From assembly GCF_003709565.1 (NCBI RefSeq), contig NZ_QNRC01000010.1, positions 62,001 through 126,000 of the forward strand: a DNA stretch of 64,000 bases. The letters run 5' to 3'. Shown piece after piece: positions 46,660 to 55,736 of this stretch (position 1 is its first letter; each line of letters begins with the position of its first letter). The stretch is from Paracoccus sigandri (GTDB lineage Bacteria > Pseudomonadota > Alphaproteobacteria > Rhodobacterales > Rhodobacteraceae). The notes beneath the pieces were generated by a model that was not told the DNA's origin, did no database searches, and saw only the letters and a program-made list of their open reading frames with translations. The translations under genes were made by a program, and so were the position numbers.

Positions 46660-47600
46660 CAGTATCTCACCCTCTTGTCGACGACCAGATAGAGAAGATC
46701 GGTCGCAAGGTTCACCAGCACGTAAAGGCCCGCGACCACGATCAGCGTGCCCTGGATCACCGGATAGTCGCGGCGCAGCACCGCGTTGACCACCAGGTTG
46801 CCCATGCCCGGCAGGTTGAAGACCCGTTCGGTCACCACCGCGCCCGAGACCAGCAGCGCGAAGGTCAGGCCGATCACCGTGATGATCGGGATCCCGGCAT
46901 TCTTCAGCGCGTGGCGCAGCACCACGCGCCGCTCGGTCATGCCCTTGGCGCGGGCGGTGCGAACGTAATCCTCGCCCAGGATGTCCAGCATCGAGGCGCG
47001 GGTGAAGCGCAGGATCAGCGCCGAATTGGTGATGCCCAGGGTGATCGAGGGCAGCACCAGGTGCCGCATCCGCTCGGCAAAATCCGCCCCCGCGCCGCCA
47101 TAGCCCGAGGCGGGGAACCAGCCCAGGTCGGTCGCCAGGTAGCGCTGGAAGATCAGCCCGGTCAGGAAACTGGGCACCGAGGCCGCCAGCATCGCCGAGG
47201 TGATCGACGCCTGGTCCAGGAAGGATCCGCGCCGATAGGCGGCCCAGATGCCGACCGGCGTGGCGATGACCAGCGCCACCATCAGCGAGAACAGCGCCAG
47301 GAAGATCGTCGGTTCCGCGCGGTTCGCCAGGACCGTCAGCACCGGCTGGTTGAAGAACAGCGAACGCCCCAGGTCGCCCTGCAGGGCATTGCCCAGGAAG
47401 GTCGCGTATTGGACCAGGATCGGCCGGTCCAGCCCCAGCCGGCCGCGCAGCGCCGCGACCTCGTCGGGGCTGGCATCCGGTCCCAGCATCAGCGAGGCCG
47501 GATCGCCTGGCGCCAGCCGGACCAGCACGAAGGCGATGGTCAGGACCAGGAAGATGACGACGATCATGCCGACGAGACGGCGAAGAAGATAGCTGCGCAT
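46659..47600 (-). CDS. dipeptide-type ABC permease (DppB-like)
   Basis: A 313-aa permease, six helices, with DppB hallmarks LVRLAPGDPASLMLGPDAS at the first periplasmic loop and the EAA loop YVRTARAKGMTERRVVLRHALKN. VTERVFNLPGMGNLV is the conserved segment before the last helices. First permease gene, 66 bp after the binding-protein gene. Confidence 0.9.
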   Translation of the reverse strand: MRSYLLRRLVGMIVVIFLVLTIAFVLVRLAPGDPASLMLGPDASPDEVAALRGRLGLDRPILVQYATFLGNALQGDLGRSLFFNQPVLTVLANRAEPTIFLALFSLMVALVIATPVGIWAAYRRGSFLDQASITSAMLAASVPSFLTGLIFQRYLATDLGWFPASGYGGAGADFAERMRHLVLPSITLGITNSALILRFTRASMLDILGEDYVRTARAKGMTERRVVLRHALKNAGIPIITVIGLTFALLVSGAVVTERVFNLPGMGNLVVNAVLRRDYPVIQGTLIVVAGLYVLVNLATDLLYLVVDKRVRY

Positions 47601-47666
47601 GGGCCTGCTCGATGCGTTGCGACATCCGTCCCGGCCGCCGCGGGGCGGCCGGGTCCGTCTTGGGGA

Positions 47667-49175
47667 TCACTCGGCCCGGTGGGCGTTCCAGAAGGCCGGC
47701 CAGGGCGAGGGATGGACGCCCTCCAGCCCCCGCGCCTTGCCCTGCAGCGCGTTGAAATTGCCGATCTTGATCATGCCGACATCCTCGAAGACGCGCTGCT
47801 GCAATTCGGCATAGATGGCCTGGCGCGCCTCGGGGTCGGTCTCGGCGGTGAAACGGTCCAGGATCTCGTTCTTTGCCGGGTCGTCCCAGCCCTCGCGGGC
47901 GGTGGAGAACAGCGACGAGGTCAGGGCGGGTTCCGGCAGGAAGGGCGAATGGGTGATGTGGATGTCCCACAGGTCGGGATTGTCGCGGTTCTGCGCCAGC
48001 GTCGCCCAGTCCACCACGTCCAGCTGCACGCTGAACCCGGCCATTTCCAGCGCCATCCGCGCGACCTCGGCCATCTGGTAATGGAACTCGTATTGCCGCG
48101 AGGTCAGGATGCGCAGCGGCTGGCCGTCATAGCCGGCCTGTTCCAGGTATTCGGCCGCCTTTTCGGGGTCGTTCAGGTTGTAAAGCTCGGTCCCCGCATC
48201 GCTGTGCCAGGCCCAGCCCTCGGGATAGAGCGCGCCGTCGGTCTGGAAGAACTTCTCATCCCCGAAGGCCGCGAACAGCATGTCGTCATAGGGCAGCGCG
48301 GCCTGCACGGCGCGGCGGATGTTGGGGTCCGTCATCAGCCCCTTCTTGTGATTGACCGCGAATACCGGCCAGCCGAAGGCCTCCAGCAGCACCGGCTCGG
48401 CCACGTCCGAGGCCGCGATGCGGTCGTAAGCCTCGGTGGACAGGCTGTCGGCATAGTCGAACTGGCCCGACAGCAGCCCCTCGATCCGCGTATTGGTGTC
48501 GGGCACCGGCACGAAGCGGATCTCGTCGGGGGTCTGGTTGCGCTCGCCCGCCTCGGTGCCGGGCTTCGCATAATCCTCGAAGCGGACAAGCTGGACATAC
48601 TGGTCGGGCTCATGCGCCTGCAACCTGTAGGGGCCGGTGCCGACCACCTGGTCGATCTCGGGGGCGATGATCTCCTCGGGATAGATCGCCGCCGCCGAAT
48701 TCGAGAAGGCCAGCAGCGACAGAAGCGGCGCATAGGGCTCGTCCAGCGTGATCGCGACCTCATGGGGCCCGGTCGCCTCGATCCGCACGATATTGTCGGC
48801 AATGGCGATGCCGCGGCTGGCGACGTCCTTCCAGCGTTCCAGCGAGGCCACGACATCGGCGCTGTCCATGGTCGAGCCGTCATGGAAGCCGACGCCCTCG
48901 CGCAGCGGGATGGTATAGGTGGTGCCGTCCTCGCTGATCGCCGGCATGTCGGCGGCCAGCAGCGGCACGACGGCCCAGCCCTCGTCGAAGGTATACAGCG
49001 TCTCCACGACATGCTGGGTGACGATGCTGACGACATCCTTGGTCGACAGCATCGGGTCGAAGGTGTCGGGATCGCCGATGATGGCGACGTCGACGGTCCC
49101 TTGTGCGGCAAGCGGCCCGCCGGCGCAGAGTGCGATCACGGCGGCGCTGGCCCGGCAGGTGGCACGGAATGTCAT
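47667..49175 (-). CDS. family 5 (peptide-type) substrate-binding protein
   Basis: A 502-aa periplasmic SBP_bac_5 protein with a signal peptide ending GGPLAAQG and the family beginning DTFDPMLSTKDVVSIVTQHVVETLYTFDE. LREGVGFHDGSTMDSADVVASLERW is the typical central signature. It should bind the short peptide-like or N-acylated substrate for the DppBCDF-like importer. AGGGAG is the ribosome site. First gene of this operon, with an AT-rich, palindrome-bearing control region upstream. Confidence 0.9.
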   Translation of the reverse strand: MTFRATCRASAAVIALCAGGPLAAQGTVDVAIIGDPDTFDPMLSTKDVVSIVTQHVVETLYTFDEGWAVVPLLAADMPAISEDGTTYTIPLREGVGFHDGSTMDSADVVASLERWKDVASRGIAIADNIVRIEATGPHEVAITLDEPYAPLLSLLAFSNSAAAIYPEEIIAPEIDQVVGTGPYRLQAHEPDQYVQLVRFEDYAKPGTEAGERNQTPDEIRFVPVPDTNTRIEGLLSGQFDYADSLSTEAYDRIAASDVAEPVLLEAFGWPVFAVNHKKGLMTDPNIRRAVQAALPYDDMLFAAFGDEKFFQTDGALYPEGWAWHSDAGTELYNLNDPEKAAEYLEQAGYDGQPLRILTSRQYEFHYQMAEVARMALEMAGFSVQLDVVDWATLAQNRDNPDLWDIHITHSPFLPEPALTSSLFSTAREGWDDPAKNEILDRFTAETDPEARQAIYAELQQRVFEDVGMIKIGNFNALQGKARGLEGVHPSPWPAFWNAHRAE

Positions 49176-49332
49176 CTGAGGCTCCCTGTATTCTCTTATA
49201 ATGTTGTATAGTCCGCAACAACGAGTAAAAGGGCGCCCTTCATAAGAGTCAACTATCTTCTATTATTATGTCATATCGAGATATGCGGGCCCTTCCCGAC
49301 AGGGCTGCGTGGCCCTCGGGCTTGCCGGGCGA
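49176..49332. promoter_or_regulatory. AT-rich control region with palindromes, upstream of SBP gene
   Basis: This stretch is markedly more AT-rich than the rest of the window. It holds GTTGT-N10-ACAAC (49203-49222), the perfect 12-bp palindrome AAGGGCGCCCTT (49229-49240) and CATATC-GA-GATATG (49272-49285). On the minus strand TTGACT at 49252-49247 could be a -35 element. These are plausible promoter and operator sites for the peptide-type transporter operon. Confidence 0.5.
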
Positions 49333-49382
49333 TCAGGTCGAAACGTTCTGCGGATTGCGGCCGGGCGCCTTGCCGCCTTGCG

Positions 49383-50843
49383 TCAGGCGGTGGTCTCCGC
49401 GCGGCGCCGGCGCCTGCCGACATTTCCGGAGGCCTCGCCCCCGGCATCGGGGTGCAGCGCAAGGAAGCGCAGCGCGGCCAGCGCCCCGGTCGCGCCCAGG
49501 ACCAGCAGCGCGATCCGCAGGTCGCCGATCCCGGCCTCGGGGAAATGGCCCGAGACCTGCTGCGACAGCCGGATCACCGCGACCGAACAGGCCACCGCCA
49601 GAACCATCGCCACCTGCTGGCTCATCGCGCTCAGCGTCATGGCGGCGGGGCGCTGGTGATCCTCGATCTCGGCGACCGACAGCGTCGCAAGGGCGGTGAA
49701 CTGCATCGAGCGCACCAGCCCGGCAAGGAACAGCAGGACCCACAGCCCGGCCCGCCCGGCATCCGCCGGAACCGCCGCGAAACCCGCCACCGCCAGTCCC
49801 GCGGCCAGCCCGTTCCAGACCAGCACCCGGCGATAGCCGAAGCGCCGCAGCACCGGCGTGGTCACGCTTTTCATTGCCAGGTTGCCAAGGAAATAGACCA
49901 GCAGCAGCGACCCGGCCTCGACCGCCGATAGCCCGAAGCCAAGCTGGAACAGCAATGGCAGCAGGAACGGGCTGGCATTGATCGAGATCCGGCACAGCGT
50001 TCCCGGCCCCAGCGTGGTCAGGCGGAAGGCGGGAACGGCCAGCACGCCCAAGTCGAACAGCGGCGCCGGGCTGCGGCGCAGATGCGCAAGCGCGGCGATC
50101 CCCGCCAGCAGGCCAAGCCCCAGCAGGACCGCCGCCGGCAGCGCGCCAAAGCCGGCGATGAAGGCCTCGAAGCCCGACAGCAGCAGCACGATCGCCCCCG
50201 AGGTCAGCAGGAAGCCGCGCAGGTCGAAGCGCGACACGCTGCCCGAAGGGCGGTTCGGGGCAAGCCGCAGGAACAGCAGGATGGCGACCAGGCACAGCGG
50301 CAGGTTGATGAAGAAGTTCCACTGCCAGCCCAGATGCGTGCTGATCCAGCCGCCGACCACCGGCCCCAGCACCGGCGCGAACAACGCGGGCCAGGTGATC
50401 GTGGCCACGGCCTGCACGATCCCCGACCGGGGCGTGTGCTGCAGGACCAGGATCCGCCCGACCGGCGCCATCAGCGCCGCCGATGCGCCCTGCGCCGCGC
50501 GCGCCGCGATGAAGCCGGGAAAGGACTGCGCCAGCCCCGCCGCCAGCGAGGACAGCGCAAAGCCCGCCACCGCCCAGACCAGCAGGTTGCGGGCGCCGAA
50601 CCGTTCCGACAGCGAGCCGGCGGCGGGGATGAAGGCCGCCATGCACAGCAGGTAGACCGTGAAGGCCGAGCCCATCGCGACCGCATCGGTGCCGAAATCC
50701 GCCGCGATCAGCGGCAGCGAGGTGGCGATGATGGTGCTGTCCAGCAGCTGGACGAAGAAGACCGCCGCGACAAGCAGGGAAATCAGCCGTCCGGGCGGGC
50801 TCGCGGCCGGCCCTGGCTGCGGCGGCGGGGGGATATCCGTCAT
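49383..50843 (-). CDS. DHA2-family MFS multidrug exporter (EmrB-like)
   Basis: A 486-aa protein with about fourteen membrane helices. Motif A region ERFGARNLLV, the antiporter motif APVLGPVVGGWIS and the first-helix motif LLDSTIIATSLP are typical of DHA2 exporters that use the proton gradient to expel drugs. No EmrA-like membrane fusion partner is adjacent. It is probably transcribed on its own or at the end of the sulfonate-type operon, 80 bp after the binding-protein gene. Confidence 0.88.
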   Translation of the reverse strand: MTDIPPPPQPGPAASPPGRLISLLVAAVFFVQLLDSTIIATSLPLIAADFGTDAVAMGSAFTVYLLCMAAFIPAAGSLSERFGARNLLVWAVAGFALSSLAAGLAQSFPGFIAARAAQGASAALMAPVGRILVLQHTPRSGIVQAVATITWPALFAPVLGPVVGGWISTHLGWQWNFFINLPLCLVAILLFLRLAPNRPSGSVSRFDLRGFLLTSGAIVLLLSGFEAFIAGFGALPAAVLLGLGLLAGIAALAHLRRSPAPLFDLGVLAVPAFRLTTLGPGTLCRISINASPFLLPLLFQLGFGLSAVEAGSLLLVYFLGNLAMKSVTTPVLRRFGYRRVLVWNGLAAGLAVAGFAAVPADAGRAGLWVLLFLAGLVRSMQFTALATLSVAEIEDHQRPAAMTLSAMSQQVAMVLAVACSVAVIRLSQQVSGHFPEAGIGDLRIALLVLGATGALAALRFLALHPDAGGEASGNVGRRRRRAETTA

Positions 50844-50885
50844 TCGGCTCGTCCGTCGAATCCTTCGGTCGCAGGTCCGGGGCGT

Positions 50886-50901
50886 GCGCAGGATCCTGCG
50901 C
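50886..50901. repeat. perfect 16-bp palindrome
   Basis: GCGCAGGATCCTGCGC lies between the end of the sulfonate-type binding-protein gene and the start of the MFS gene. It may act as a terminator stem (no T-run) or as an operator for the exporter. Confidence 0.4.
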
Positions 50902-50922
50902 GCGCGTCCGGCGATTGTACCG

Positions 50923-51951
50923 TCAGTTGATCGGCTGGTCCAACCGGCTCAGCGCCGCGTCGTGGAAGCTGCGGTCGATCCAGCTGTCGTAATCCACCTT
51001 GCCACGCAGCAGCCCGGCCTCGGCCATGAAGGCCTCCTCGGCCTGCAGGGCGGCGATGGCGGTATCGGTGAATTCGGGGTTCTGGAAGAATTTTCCATCC
51101 GCATATGTCGCGCGGACCGAGGCTTCGGCATTGCCCGTGCCCGCGACGAAGCTGCTGATGGTCTCGTCGGGATTGTCGTCGACCCAGCGGGCGGTGGCGA
51201 TGTCCACGGCCAGGATCCGGGTCACGATGTCGGGATAGTTGCGGGCGAATTCGCCGTTCACGCTGATGACATGGGGCACCGACCATTCCGGCTTGCCCGA
51301 AACCGCCGCATCGAAGATGACGCGCGCCAGCCCCTGGTCCACCAGCTTCTGCGCCGTGCCGCCGCTTTCGACAAGGGCATCGATATCGCCGCGCTCCAGC
51401 GCCGGGCCGGATGAATCGATCCCCAGGTTCATGCTCTCGACGTCCGAGATCGCGACGCCCTTGGCCTCCAGCGCCTTGGCCAGCGTGGAATGGCGGACGG
51501 TGCCCGCCAGATAGGCGACCTTGCGGCCCTTCAGGTCGGCCAGCGTCCGGATGTCGCTGTCGGCGCGCACCAGCACCAGCGTCTCGTTGCCCGGCACCCA
51601 GCTGGACAGGCCGACGGCCTTCACATCCGCCCCGCTGGCCGCAAGCCGCAGCGAGGGGTTGTTGCCGATATAGGTCAGGTCGATCGCCCCCGATCCCAGC
51701 GCCACCGTCACCGCCGAACCGCCGTCGAAGGTCGAAAGCTCGACCCGGATGCCGTCCTCGGCGAATTCCTCGGCCAGCAGGCCCTTGTCGCGGAACAGGA
51801 TGAATTTCAGGTGGCCCGGCGCGGTCGATCCGATGCGGATCACCTCGGGCTTGTCCTGCGCGGCGGCGGGCAGCGGCGCGCTCAGCAGGGCAGAGGCGGC
51901 CAGCAGCGCGCCAAGCGCATGGCGCCGGGAAAGGGTCGGGAAGAAGGTCAT
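50923..51951 (-). CDS. sulfonate/nitrate/taurine-type ABC binding protein
   Basis: A 342-aa NMT1/SsuA-like periplasmic protein with a Tat-type signal (LSRRHALGALLAAS). The body shows IRIGSTAPGHLKFILFRDKGLLAEEFAEDG (first 50 residues, split by loop), STFDGGSAVTVALGSGAIDLTYIG and the PHVISVNGEFARNYPD segment of the family. Binding of a sulfonate, sulfur ester or related anion is plausible but not provable. Last gene of a minus-strand operon with permease, ATPase, ferredoxin and flavoprotein. Confidence 0.88.
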   Translation of the reverse strand: MTFFPTLSRRHALGALLAASALLSAPLPAAAQDKPEVIRIGSTAPGHLKFILFRDKGLLAEEFAEDGIRVELSTFDGGSAVTVALGSGAIDLTYIGNNPSLRLAASGADVKAVGLSSWVPGNETLVLVRADSDIRTLADLKGRKVAYLAGTVRHSTLAKALEAKGVAISDVESMNLGIDSSGPALERGDIDALVESGGTAQKLVDQGLARVIFDAAVSGKPEWSVPHVISVNGEFARNYPDIVTRILAVDIATARWVDDNPDETISSFVAGTGNAEASVRATYADGKFFQNPEFTDTAIAALQAEEAFMAEAGLLRGKVDYDSWIDRSFHDAALSRLDQPIN

Positions 51952-52023
51952 CGGGTCGGTCTCCGAAAGGCGCGGCGCGCAGGGCGGTCGCGAGGGATTG
52001 GAACGGGGAAAAGCGGGGCGGCG

Positions 52024-52881
52024 TCAGGCGCCCCCGCCGGCCGGGCTGTCGCGCCAGCGCGCCGCGCGGCTGTCGATGGCGACCAGCACATAGTTCAGCG
52101 CAAGGCCGATGGCGGTCAGGACCAGGATCCCGGCATACATCCGGTCGGTTTCCAGCATCAGCGAGGAATGCTGGATCAGGAAGCCGATGCCCGACTGCGC
52201 CGCCAGCATCTCGGCCGCGATCACCGACATCAGCGAGGCCTTCACCCCCAGCCGCGCGCCCGCCACGATCGAGGGCACCGCCGAAGGCAGGATCACCTTG
52301 CGAAACAGGTTCCAGTCCGAAGTGCCCATCGAGCGCGCCGCCTTCAGCAGCAGCGGATCGACCGATTTCACGCCGACGATGGTGTTGATGAGCAGAAAGA
52401 ACACCGCCGCATAGAAGGTGATCGCGATCTTGGAGGCCTCGCCGATGCCCAAGAGCAGGATGAACACCGGCAGCAGCGCGAATTGCGAGGTGTTGCGCAG
52501 CGTCTGCACCAGCAGGTCGGTGATCTTCTCGAACAGCGCATAGCGGCCCATCGCCAGCCCCAGCGGCACGCCCACCGCGACCGCAAGGACGAATCCCGTC
52601 GCCGCCCGGTTCAGGCTGATGCCGACATGGCGCGACAGCTCGCCGCTGGTGGTCATCGCGGCCAGCGTGGACAGCACCACCGACAGCGGCGGAAAGAAGA
52701 TCGGGTTCAGCAGCCCGGCGCGCGGGGCGATTTCCCACAGCGCCAGCAGAAGCAGCATCAGCGGCAGGCCGATGATGAAGGTGCCGGTCTGCCCCGCCGT
52801 CAGCAGCGACAGCGGCGTGCGCCGGCGCCAGAATTCGAACGCGCGGCTTTCGCGCTGCGATTTATCGGTCAGATATGCCAT
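52024..52881 (-). CDS. sulfonate/nitrate-type ABC permease
   Basis: A 285-aa permease of the SsuC/TauC family with six helices. The EAA-like loop is LLKAARSMGTSDWNLFRKVILPSAVPSI (residues about 175-200). FPPLSVVLSTLAAM near the first helices is a family feature. The 72-bp gap to the binding-protein gene contains nothing else recognisable. It is 12 bp after the ATPase gene. Confidence 0.9.
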   Translation of the reverse strand: MAYLTDKSQRESRAFEFWRRRTPLSLLTAGQTGTFIIGLPLMLLLLALWEIAPRAGLLNPIFFPPLSVVLSTLAAMTTSGELSRHVGISLNRAATGFVLAVAVGVPLGLAMGRYALFEKITDLLVQTLRNTSQFALLPVFILLLGIGEASKIAITFYAAVFFLLINTIVGVKSVDPLLLKAARSMGTSDWNLFRKVILPSAVPSIVAGARLGVKASLMSVIAAEMLAAQSGIGFLIQHSSLMLETDRMYAGILVLTAIGLALNYVLVAIDSRAARWRDSPAGGGA

Positions 52882-52893
52882 GTTCCCGCCTCC

Positions 52894-53730
52894 TCAGTTC
52901 GCATAGCTTGCCGACAGCGCCCAATCCTGCTGCGCGCGCGTCACCTCGTCGCGCAGCGCCTCCCAGACCTGCTGGCGGTAGTGGTTGAATTCCGGGCTGT
53001 TGCGCAGATCCAGGTCGCGCGGGCGCGGCAGGTCGATCTCGACGATCTCCTTGACCAGCCCCGGCCGCGCGGTCATCACCACCACCCGGTCGGCCAGATA
53101 GATCGCCTCGTCGATGGCATGGGTGACGAAGACCACCGTGGTGTTGATCTGTTCCCAGATCCGCAGCAGCTCGCTTTGCAGCAGGTCGCGGGTCTGGGCG
53201 TCCAGCGCCGCGAAGGGCTCGTCCATCAGCAGCACCTCGGGATCGGTGGACAGCGCGCGGGCGATGGCGACGCGCTGCTGCATGCCCCCCGACAGCTGCG
53301 AGGGATAGCGGTCCTCGAAGCCCTTCAGCCCGAACAGCGTCAGGAAATGCCGGGCGCGTTCGCGGCGTTCAAGCCGCGGGACGCCGCGCACCTCCAGCGC
53401 GTATTCCACGTTCTCCAGCGCGTTGCGCCAGGGAAACAGGGCGTATTGCTGGAACACGTAGCCCACCTTGGCGTCGGGCTGCGTCACCAGCGTCCGGTCG
53501 ATCCAGGTCCGCCCCGAGGTGGCCTGGGTCAGCCCGCCGATGATGTCGAGCAGCACCGACTTGCCGCTGCCCGACGGGCCGACCAGCGTGACGAATTCGC
53601 CCCGCCGGATGGTCAGGTCGACGCCCGCCAGCACCGGCACGCGATCGGTGGGCTTGCCCTCGACGACGATCGACTGGCCCGAGTGAAGCTGGAACGTCTT
53701 GCGGACGTCGGAAATCGTGATGCGGTCCAT
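52894..53730 (-). CDS. sulfonate/nitrate-type ABC ATPase
   Basis: A 278-aa SsuB/TauB-like ATPase: Walker A GPSGSGKSV, Q-loop FQQYALFPW, signature LSGGMQQRV, Walker B VLLMDEPFAALD, H-loop FVTHAIDEA. Start at 53730 with AGGAAAG. The open frame to 53958 is a shadow of the ferredoxin. It follows the ferredoxin gene by 17 bp. Confidence 0.9.
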   Translation of the reverse strand: MDRITISDVRKTFQLHSGQSIVVEGKPTDRVPVLAGVDLTIRRGEFVTLVGPSGSGKSVLLDIIGGLTQATSGRTWIDRTLVTQPDAKVGYVFQQYALFPWRNALENVEYALEVRGVPRLERRERARHFLTLFGLKGFEDRYPSQLSGGMQQRVAIARALSTDPEVLLMDEPFAALDAQTRDLLQSELLRIWEQINTTVVFVTHAIDEAIYLADRVVVMTARPGLVKEIVEIDLPRPRDLDLRNSPEFNHYRQQVWEALRDEVTRAQQDWALSASYAN

Positions 53731-53747
53731 TCTTTCCTGCCTTTCCG

Positions 53748-54077
53748 TCACACCTGGGCGACGCGGATATGCATGGTGGGATCCCGGTCCGAGCCGCCCG
53801 CCCGCCCGCGCGACCAGCCAAGCGCGCGCGCATAGCTGCCGAACAGGCCGGCGGCCTCGATCTGGGCTTCGGTGACGGGGACGGGACCCGAGGCGCGCTC
53901 GGCGACAAAACGCGCGTCGGTCGGGCAATAGATCTCGCACAGATAGCAGGTCTGGCAATCCTGCTGGCGGGCGATCACGGGCAGGCCCTCGTCGTCCTTA
54001 TCGAAGACATTGGCCGGGCAGACCCGGACGCAGATGTCGCAGCGGATGCAGCGCGATTCCGAGACGATCTCGATCAT
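53748..54077 (-). CDS. 2[4Fe-4S] ferredoxin subunit
   Basis: A 109-aa ferredoxin with CIRCDICVRVCP and CQTCYLCEIYCP, two classic CxxCxxCxxxCP sets that bind two [4Fe-4S] clusters, plus a C-terminal tail of about 55 residues. It overlaps the flavoprotein gene by 4 bp (ATGA), as AprB-like and fumarate-reductase-like partners often do. It likely accepts or donates electrons for the flavoprotein. Confidence 0.9.
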   Translation of the reverse strand: MIEIVSESRCIRCDICVRVCPANVFDKDDEGLPVIARQQDCQTCYLCEIYCPTDARFVAERASGPVPVTEAQIEAAGLFGSYARALGWSRGRAGGSDRDPTMHIRVAQV

Positions 54078-55690
54078 GACGCGCGCTCCTGTGCTTGCGT
54101 GGCGGGGAAATCGGGACGCGCCTCGACCCGGTCCAGCCCCGACACGGTGATCCGCCGGGTCCATGCGGCATCGGTCTCGGGCAGGTCGGCGCGGCGATGC
54201 ACGCCCCGGCTTTCGCGCCGCATCTCGGCCGCCGCCAGCGACCAGCGCGCCGAGGCCGCGACCGAGGCGATCTCTCGCGCGCGCAGCCGCTCGGCGCCCT
54301 CGGCGGACAGGTGGTCGCGGATCTCGGCCCAGACGCCTTCCAGCCGCTCGCGGCCCGCCGCCAGCCCGTCGCCGGTGCGGAAGAAGTTGCGGTCCAGCGG
54401 GATCGTCTCGGCCCGCAGGGCCTCGACCAGCGCGGCATGGTCCACCGGCCGCGCGGCGGCGGCGGGGCGCAGCCCGGCCTGACCCAGCGCCTGGCCTGCC
54501 GCGCGCCGCATCCCGCGCAACCGGGCATGGCGCGCCGCGCCTGCCCCCGCGAACCAGCCGCTGGCCATCGCCCAGGAGGCATTGACCGCCCCGCCGCCCG
54601 AGCTTGCGCCGGTCACGTTCTCGCGCGAGGCGGCATCGCCCGCGGCGTAAAGTCCGGGCACCTCGGTCGCGCAATCGTCGCCGGCCAGCCGGATGCCCCC
54701 GGTGCCGCGCACCGTGCCCTCGGCCGTCAGGTCGACGCGGAACAGCTGGGTGAACGGGTCGATCCCGCGCCGGTCATAGGGCAGGAAGCAGTTCGGCTGG
54801 CCCCGGCGCAGCCAGTCCTGCATCGCCGGTTCCGCCAGGTCCAGCCGGGCGAAGACCGGGCCGTCCAGCAGCGCGCGGGCCAGTTCGTGATCGGTGCCGC
54901 CGATGCCGTTCGTCAGCGGCCGCCCCTTGCTGTCCAGGATCGGCGTGCCGTCCTGGCGGTGGAACGAGGCCCACCGATAGGGCAGCCCCTTGTTCAGCGA
55001 GCTGTCATGCGGCGCAAGCGTGTATTTGCCGGTGAATTCCATCCCCGACAGCGCCGCCCCGGCCTCGGCGGCCATCAGATAGCCGTCGCCGGTCAGCCCG
55101 CCGCCGCCCATCAGCCGCTCGAAGAAGGCGCAGCCGCCGGTGGCCAGGACCACCGCGCCCGCATGGATGCGCCAGTCCTCGCCGCTGCGGCGCGACAGGC
55201 CCGCCGCGCCGGTCACCGCGTCGCCGTCGCTCAGCAGTTCCAGCGCCGGATGATGGTCCAGGATCGTGACCCCCGCCGCCTTCACCTTGCGGCGCAGGAA
55301 ATGCATGTAGTCCGGGCCGCGCAGGTTCGCGACATACAGGTTGCCCTGGTCGTCGCGCGGAAAGGCATAGCCCCATTCGACCAGCTGCAGCAGGTTGGCA
55401 TAGGCCCGGTCGACGGTGCGGTGCATCCAGCGCCGGTCCGCCAGCCCATGGGTGCGCTGCCAGCGCCGCTCGACCGCCTCGGCCCGCGCCTCGCCCGGCG
55501 GCACGCACCAGGTCCCGGTATTCGAGGGCGCGGTCGCCCCCGATGTCCCGTGATAGCCCTTGTCGGCCAGCACCACCCGCGCCCCCGCCCCGGCCGCGGC
55601 CAGCGCCGCCCAGCCGCCTGCCGGTCCTCCTCCGAGGACCAGCACGTCGGTCTCGGCCTGCGGGCCTGCCCGCCTTCTGTCGTCTGTCAT
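54074..55690 (-). CDS. fumarate-reductase/AprA-like flavoprotein
   Basis: A 538-aa FAD enzyme of the succinate dehydrogenase/fumarate reductase/APS reductase superfamily. FAD motif LVLGGGPAGGWAALAA, then GTSGATAPSNTGT, VVLATGGCAFF, GLTGDGYLMAAEAGAALSGMEF, GLYAAGDAA and the ESRGVHRRAD motif. It is not succinate dehydrogenase, since no SdhB/C/D are present. The ferredoxin partner and sulfonate-type transporter suggest oxidation or reduction of an imported sulfur or organic compound. The exact reaction is unknown. Confidence 0.82.
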   Translation of the reverse strand: MTDDRRRAGPQAETDVLVLGGGPAGGWAALAAAGAGARVVLADKGYHGTSGATAPSNTGTWCVPPGEARAEAVERRWQRTHGLADRRWMHRTVDRAYANLLQLVEWGYAFPRDDQGNLYVANLRGPDYMHFLRRKVKAAGVTILDHHPALELLSDGDAVTGAAGLSRRSGEDWRIHAGAVVLATGGCAFFERLMGGGGLTGDGYLMAAEAGAALSGMEFTGKYTLAPHDSSLNKGLPYRWASFHRQDGTPILDSKGRPLTNGIGGTDHELARALLDGPVFARLDLAEPAMQDWLRRGQPNCFLPYDRRGIDPFTQLFRVDLTAEGTVRGTGGIRLAGDDCATEVPGLYAAGDAASRENVTGASSGGGAVNASWAMASGWFAGAGAARHARLRGMRRAAGQALGQAGLRPAAAARPVDHAALVEALRAETIPLDRNFFRTGDGLAAGRERLEGVWAEIRDHLSAEGAERLRAREIASVAASARWSLAAAEMRRESRGVHRRADLPETDAAWTRRITVSGLDRVEARPDFPATQAQERAS

Positions 55691-55736
55691 GGTCCTGCCT
55701 GGGGCTTGCGAATGCTGGGAAGGTGGCGCGCGGCGG

